Assembly: GCA_002633005.1 (NCBI GenBank)
Contig: NMRA01001117.1
Span: 1-49,327, forward strand
Direction of reading: 5' to 3'
Source of the DNA: Phoronis australis
Taxonomy: Eukaryota; Phoronida; Phoronidae
DNA length: 49,327 nt
In this document: positions 46,004-49,327 of the stretch, piece by piece
How the letters are laid out: the number at the start of each line of letters is the position of its first letter
Position numbering within the stretch: the stretch's first letter is position 1
The notes under the pieces: generated by a model
Databases searched by the model: none
The model's input: only the letters and a program-made list of their open reading frames with translations
Told to the model about the DNA's origin: nothing
Made by a program: the position numbers and the translations under genes

Positions 46004-46771
46004 TTTGGCACCAGCCAAGATAGAACTTGCCTAAACTTTCAAATATCTCGGCAACAACTCACCACAGCCATATGTTGTAAATCAGAAAAATGTACAGGAA
46101 ACTATGAACTGTGGAATGCACATGCTCACATATATAAACAGCATACAGGGCTTTCACAATTTCTGAATGAAAAACACCAGTGTCCTGGGGTGAGTACACC
46201 CTCCTTGCGAAGTCTAGCGGTAGCTTATTATAGGCGACTGAGTACACCCCACGCATTTTAATAGGATAATTGGCTTGTCAGCTGAACTTGCCTAGTAGCG
46301 CAGGATAAGGGCTAAATGTAGATGAATGAACTGTAAATCTCCACTTATTTTGCACAAAAATATTTGCCAAAACTGTTATTTTTCATGGTTCCAATTTCAC
46401 CTTTCGGCCATATAGTGTGCATGACATCAAAGCTACTGCCTCAATGATGATGCCAATAATAAACGACACCAAACATTATATGAATTGTCCTAAGTTTAGT
46501 CATCAGAATTAAATTACAATTTTGAATAGGCTTTCATCTGGTGAATAAATTATAACGGCTCTCGAACTCAAAATCAGAGACACCTACAGTTGACACCAAA
46601 ACTAAATCAAACTCCTTTTTCCCCATTATGATGTCCGAGTGCAAGCAGAATTCCATTCACTTGCTTGTAATGAGTGAGGCACTGCATCAGAAAAAATAAC
46701 AGATCCGTTAACAGGAAATTCATCACAGTGACCGCCATTGGGTAGTTACAATCTAAAGAAAAATTTCTCAC

Positions 46772-46855
46772 CTTTTCATACAGTGTGTGGAACTCATTGT
46801 ATCGTCTAAAGATAAACCAAGATTTACCACCGATGCCCACTAGTACTTTATAGAC
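46772..46855 (-). CDS. SGK3: SGK3-like PX gene, exon A (start of PX)
   Basis: This is a minus-strand exon of exactly 28 codons between a TTTTCAG acceptor and a GTGAGA donor. It translates as VYKVLVGIGGKSWFIFRRYN, then EFHTLYEK. The FxVYKVLV strand and the RRYxEF motif, whose first arginines bind PI3P, define a PX domain and match SGK3. SGK3 is an endosomal AGC kinase recruited by this domain. The exon is in phase 0 with exon B. The exon with the start codon and N-terminal tail should lie to the right, but was not recognised before the window ends. Confidence 0.85.
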
Positions 46856-49327
46856 CTGAAAAGAAAACGTCAACTTAATAACAGTTTGAAGTAGCCAATG
46901 GGGATTACAAATTATTTATAAAACGTTTCATTGGTGAAAAGACTCTTGAACCACTTATGAAAATAATACCAAAACGTTTGAAGAATTTGGGAAAATCAGA
47001 CTTTTATGACTTTGTTTCTTGTTTCACTTTTTAGAATAAAAACACTGAATTGTATCCGACCCCATTTGTGACACTGATGTTTTTGTCCACCACTTTTTTG
47101 AGAAAATACTTATAGAGGATTCTTTTTACATTTTCATTCACTCTCCAAGCAAACCAAATTAAAAGTAAATACGTCAAGATAAGCTCACAATGAAGACTTT
47201 ATGAGCAAAATACACGTAACTCAGCAACTGGTTTAGAATTTGACAAGAAGTCAACTATTTTTTTAAGGTTACTTAGGACCTTTTGAGCTAGTCTGCGTAT
47301 TCAGACAAATATCTACAAGAGTATATTACATTTTAACAATTAAGTAAAAAACATTTTCGGAAATAAAAAGCCTGTAGAATTTGATTTTCGACTTTTTACC
47401 AATCTGCCAGCTCAAATGACTGTCTTTATAATGAAAATTAGCAAAAAAGAAAGGTACACTGAAAACAAAATAAAATAGCAGTGTCAACATTACATGATCA
47501 AATTTTATTTGATATAAATGTTTAAGATGAGATCTATGCAAAAAACTGTTACATTTTCTAAACCATCATTTTGTTTAATATATTTTATCCTTGGAAATAA
47601 TCAGAGTGTTTTTAATAAAATCATACAAATCCTACTTTAGATGGGCCCTCCTGCAAAAGTGGAACATTTAAATAACAATTCCAGAAAGAGTTTTGGAGAA
47701 TATTTCACAGAGCATGGTATTGGAAAATAACATGTAAACCCAATGTTTCAAAGATAGCCAAACTTGGACATTTTCCTAAAGCCACACAGACAATTATGTA
47801 ATTTCTGTATCAAACCAAAAATGTACAAAACAATGAATATTAACTCAAGAAAAGTAATTATTGTTTGAAAATGGAAAGCCTGACAATTTGATTTTTGACT
47901 TTATCCCAATGTGCCATTGATCAGGTCACCTGACCATGTCTTTTTCATAAAGTTTTGGAAAAAAGAAAATAAGGTACATTCATAGCAGAACTACGGTGTA
48001 TGAATAACATGCCTTTCCTTTGATATAAATGTCAAAGATAAAATGTCAAAAATATTATTACAGTTTCTCATTAAGTGGGCCCATTGCACTGATCAGGTGA
48101 TCAGTGCAATGGGCCCACATGCGAGACCTGCGCACGTCTAGTACAACGTGTATCAGACCGCCTGCAATTATTTTTTTTATTGCATATTAAATTATCACTT
48201 TGATTTTGTTTAATATGCATTTTATTCATACACATGGTGAGAGTGTCATGTTTTGATCGTCCCTCATATGAGAGTGGATCCAGTCAAAAACAGTGATGTG
48301 GCAAAGTAGTGCATGAAGCAGCATCTGAAAGTAATGAATCTGCTTGACAATTTCTGGGATATGATCTTCCAAATTTTCCAAAGTTAGCTTAAGTTTGGAC
48401 ACTTTTCTAGAGTCCAACATAACATCAAATGCAGGCAATATTTTGCTCTATATACCGGTAGTAACAGTTCTGTGCACAGATACTGCAGTCACATGAATTA
48501 CCCAAAACAGAAACAGTAACAACACCATGAGGTTGACACTTTAGTGCTCAAATAAATCTCTTCCAAACACTCAGGTACATGTAACATGCCTTTACTGCAA
48601 GCAGCAGCATGCACATTTCTGTCAACTGTTTGACAACACATGGTGGCTTATCAGAATCAACAATCAATAGGATGGTCCCAGATTTCACAGGGACACTTGA
48701 GGTGCGCACTAAGGTGGCACTGAATAGTTAGGCTGCGGCCGCGGCCAATTTGCACTCCCAAAATATAGAAATTTTGGGGTAGGCCAAGTTTGGGGGCATT
48801 TTGTAGGTGGGCATTGCACGTAGGCTCAGTGAATGTGGTTTGTTTGTATTTGTGAACATGCTGTGAATAAAAAAACCACTTTCTTGGCTGTAGCTGCACT
48901 CTTCTTCAAGACGGCGGCCCCCGGCTGCAATTGTGCATTGTTGGGTAGCGACCGAGAAATCGGCTGTGACTTTAGGTAGCCCTCAAACAAGCAAGAATTG
49001 CCAAAAAACTAGTTGGTTGACAGTACTTTTGGACCACATTTTCGGAATCGGTAGGAAATTTGCTTTCAGACTCTAATGTTGGTTTTAGTCGTGCATCGGC
49101 AGGGAAGTGGTGTTTTTCGGGTGAAAAGTGCCGATTTTGCATTTTTTGCCCTTATTTTTCTTAGTCTAGCTTGGTTTTCAGTGGGAATGAAATGGTCAAA
49201 AATACAAGAAAGAATAAAGTTTCTGTGCTCATCTGCTGGGCTTTTTATGTGAAATAATTGAAAACATGCCATTCTTTGCATCCTGTTTTTGACAGAGTGA
49301 AGAAAAGGTTACAAATCAAGTGATGTG
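46856..49327. other. Intronic or upstream DNA of the PX gene, no exon recognised
   Basis: AT-rich sequence containing a diverged direct repeat (about 47330-47650 and 47845-48085) and a 44-bp palindrome at 48075-48118. The short GC-rich patch at 48900-48930 could be near a first exon, but no start could be supported. Confidence 0.4.
48075..48118. repeat. 44-bp near-perfect palindrome
   Basis: Two exact 21-base arms (GTGGGCCCATTGCACTGATC plus A, and its complement) are separated by GG. The left arm continues the local direct repeat, so the right arm looks like a local inverted copy. Confidence 0.85.

Noticed and set aside
48226-48438. 70-codon minus-strand frame as a possible N-terminal exon of the PX gene
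   Set aside because: It lacks the short basic segment expected before the PX strand, and no donor in the right phase was found.

Overview
This is eukaryotic genomic DNA: AT-rich, mostly non-coding, with spliced genes, LINE and LTR retroelements, microsatellites, minisatellites and two assembly gaps. The gene content (a huge LDLa/LRR/7TM receptor of the GRL101/relaxin-receptor type, an SGK3-type PX gene, a Gmr1-like Ty3/gypsy element) points to a marine invertebrate animal. A deuterostome such as a hemichordate, echinoderm or lancelet is plausible, but the sequence alone does not settle the species.

Layout. 1-3.6 kb: a decayed two-ORF LINE on the minus strand, running off the left edge. 3.9-4.06 kb: a short palindromic repeat element with a CCGACCGGTCGG motif. 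4.24-6.0 kb: a 5'-truncated LINE on the plus strand. 6-9.8 kb: no gene seen. 9.9-14.5 kb: a minus-strand Ty3/gypsy retrotransposon with both LTRs, an 829-base N gap and an integrase-before-reverse-transcriptase order. 14.5-18.2 kb: intergenic, with degenerate short repeats. 18.17-26.38 kb: one two-exon plus-strand gene for a 1,918-residue adhesion-like GPCR. 26.4-43.4 kb: intergenic, rich in tandem repeats (a hairpin minisatellite at 30.3-30.9 kb, a 150-bp repeat at 34.6-35.0 kb, a roughly 133-bp repeat carrying CTCF-like motifs at 37.3-37.7 kb, and tandem duplications at 38.4, 39.8 and 40.5 kb), plus a tRNA-derived SINE head and a contig-join scar at 38,080. 43.4-46.9 kb: three minus-strand exons encoding an SGK3-type PX domain. 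46.9-49.3 kb: no gene recognised; a diverged direct repeat and a 44-bp palindrome.

The central result is the receptor. Joining 18174-21652 to 24098-26375 restores an LDLa domain exactly across the splice. The product reads signal peptide, CUB-like domains, two C-type-lectin domains, about six LDLa modules, LRRs, an LGR-type cysteine hinge and a rhodopsin-class 7TM bundle. The second result is the Gmr1-type pol order, visible in one open frame running from the integrase C-terminus directly into reverse transcriptase. The receptor and the PX gene lie about 17 kb apart on opposite strands, and nothing suggests a shared pathway.
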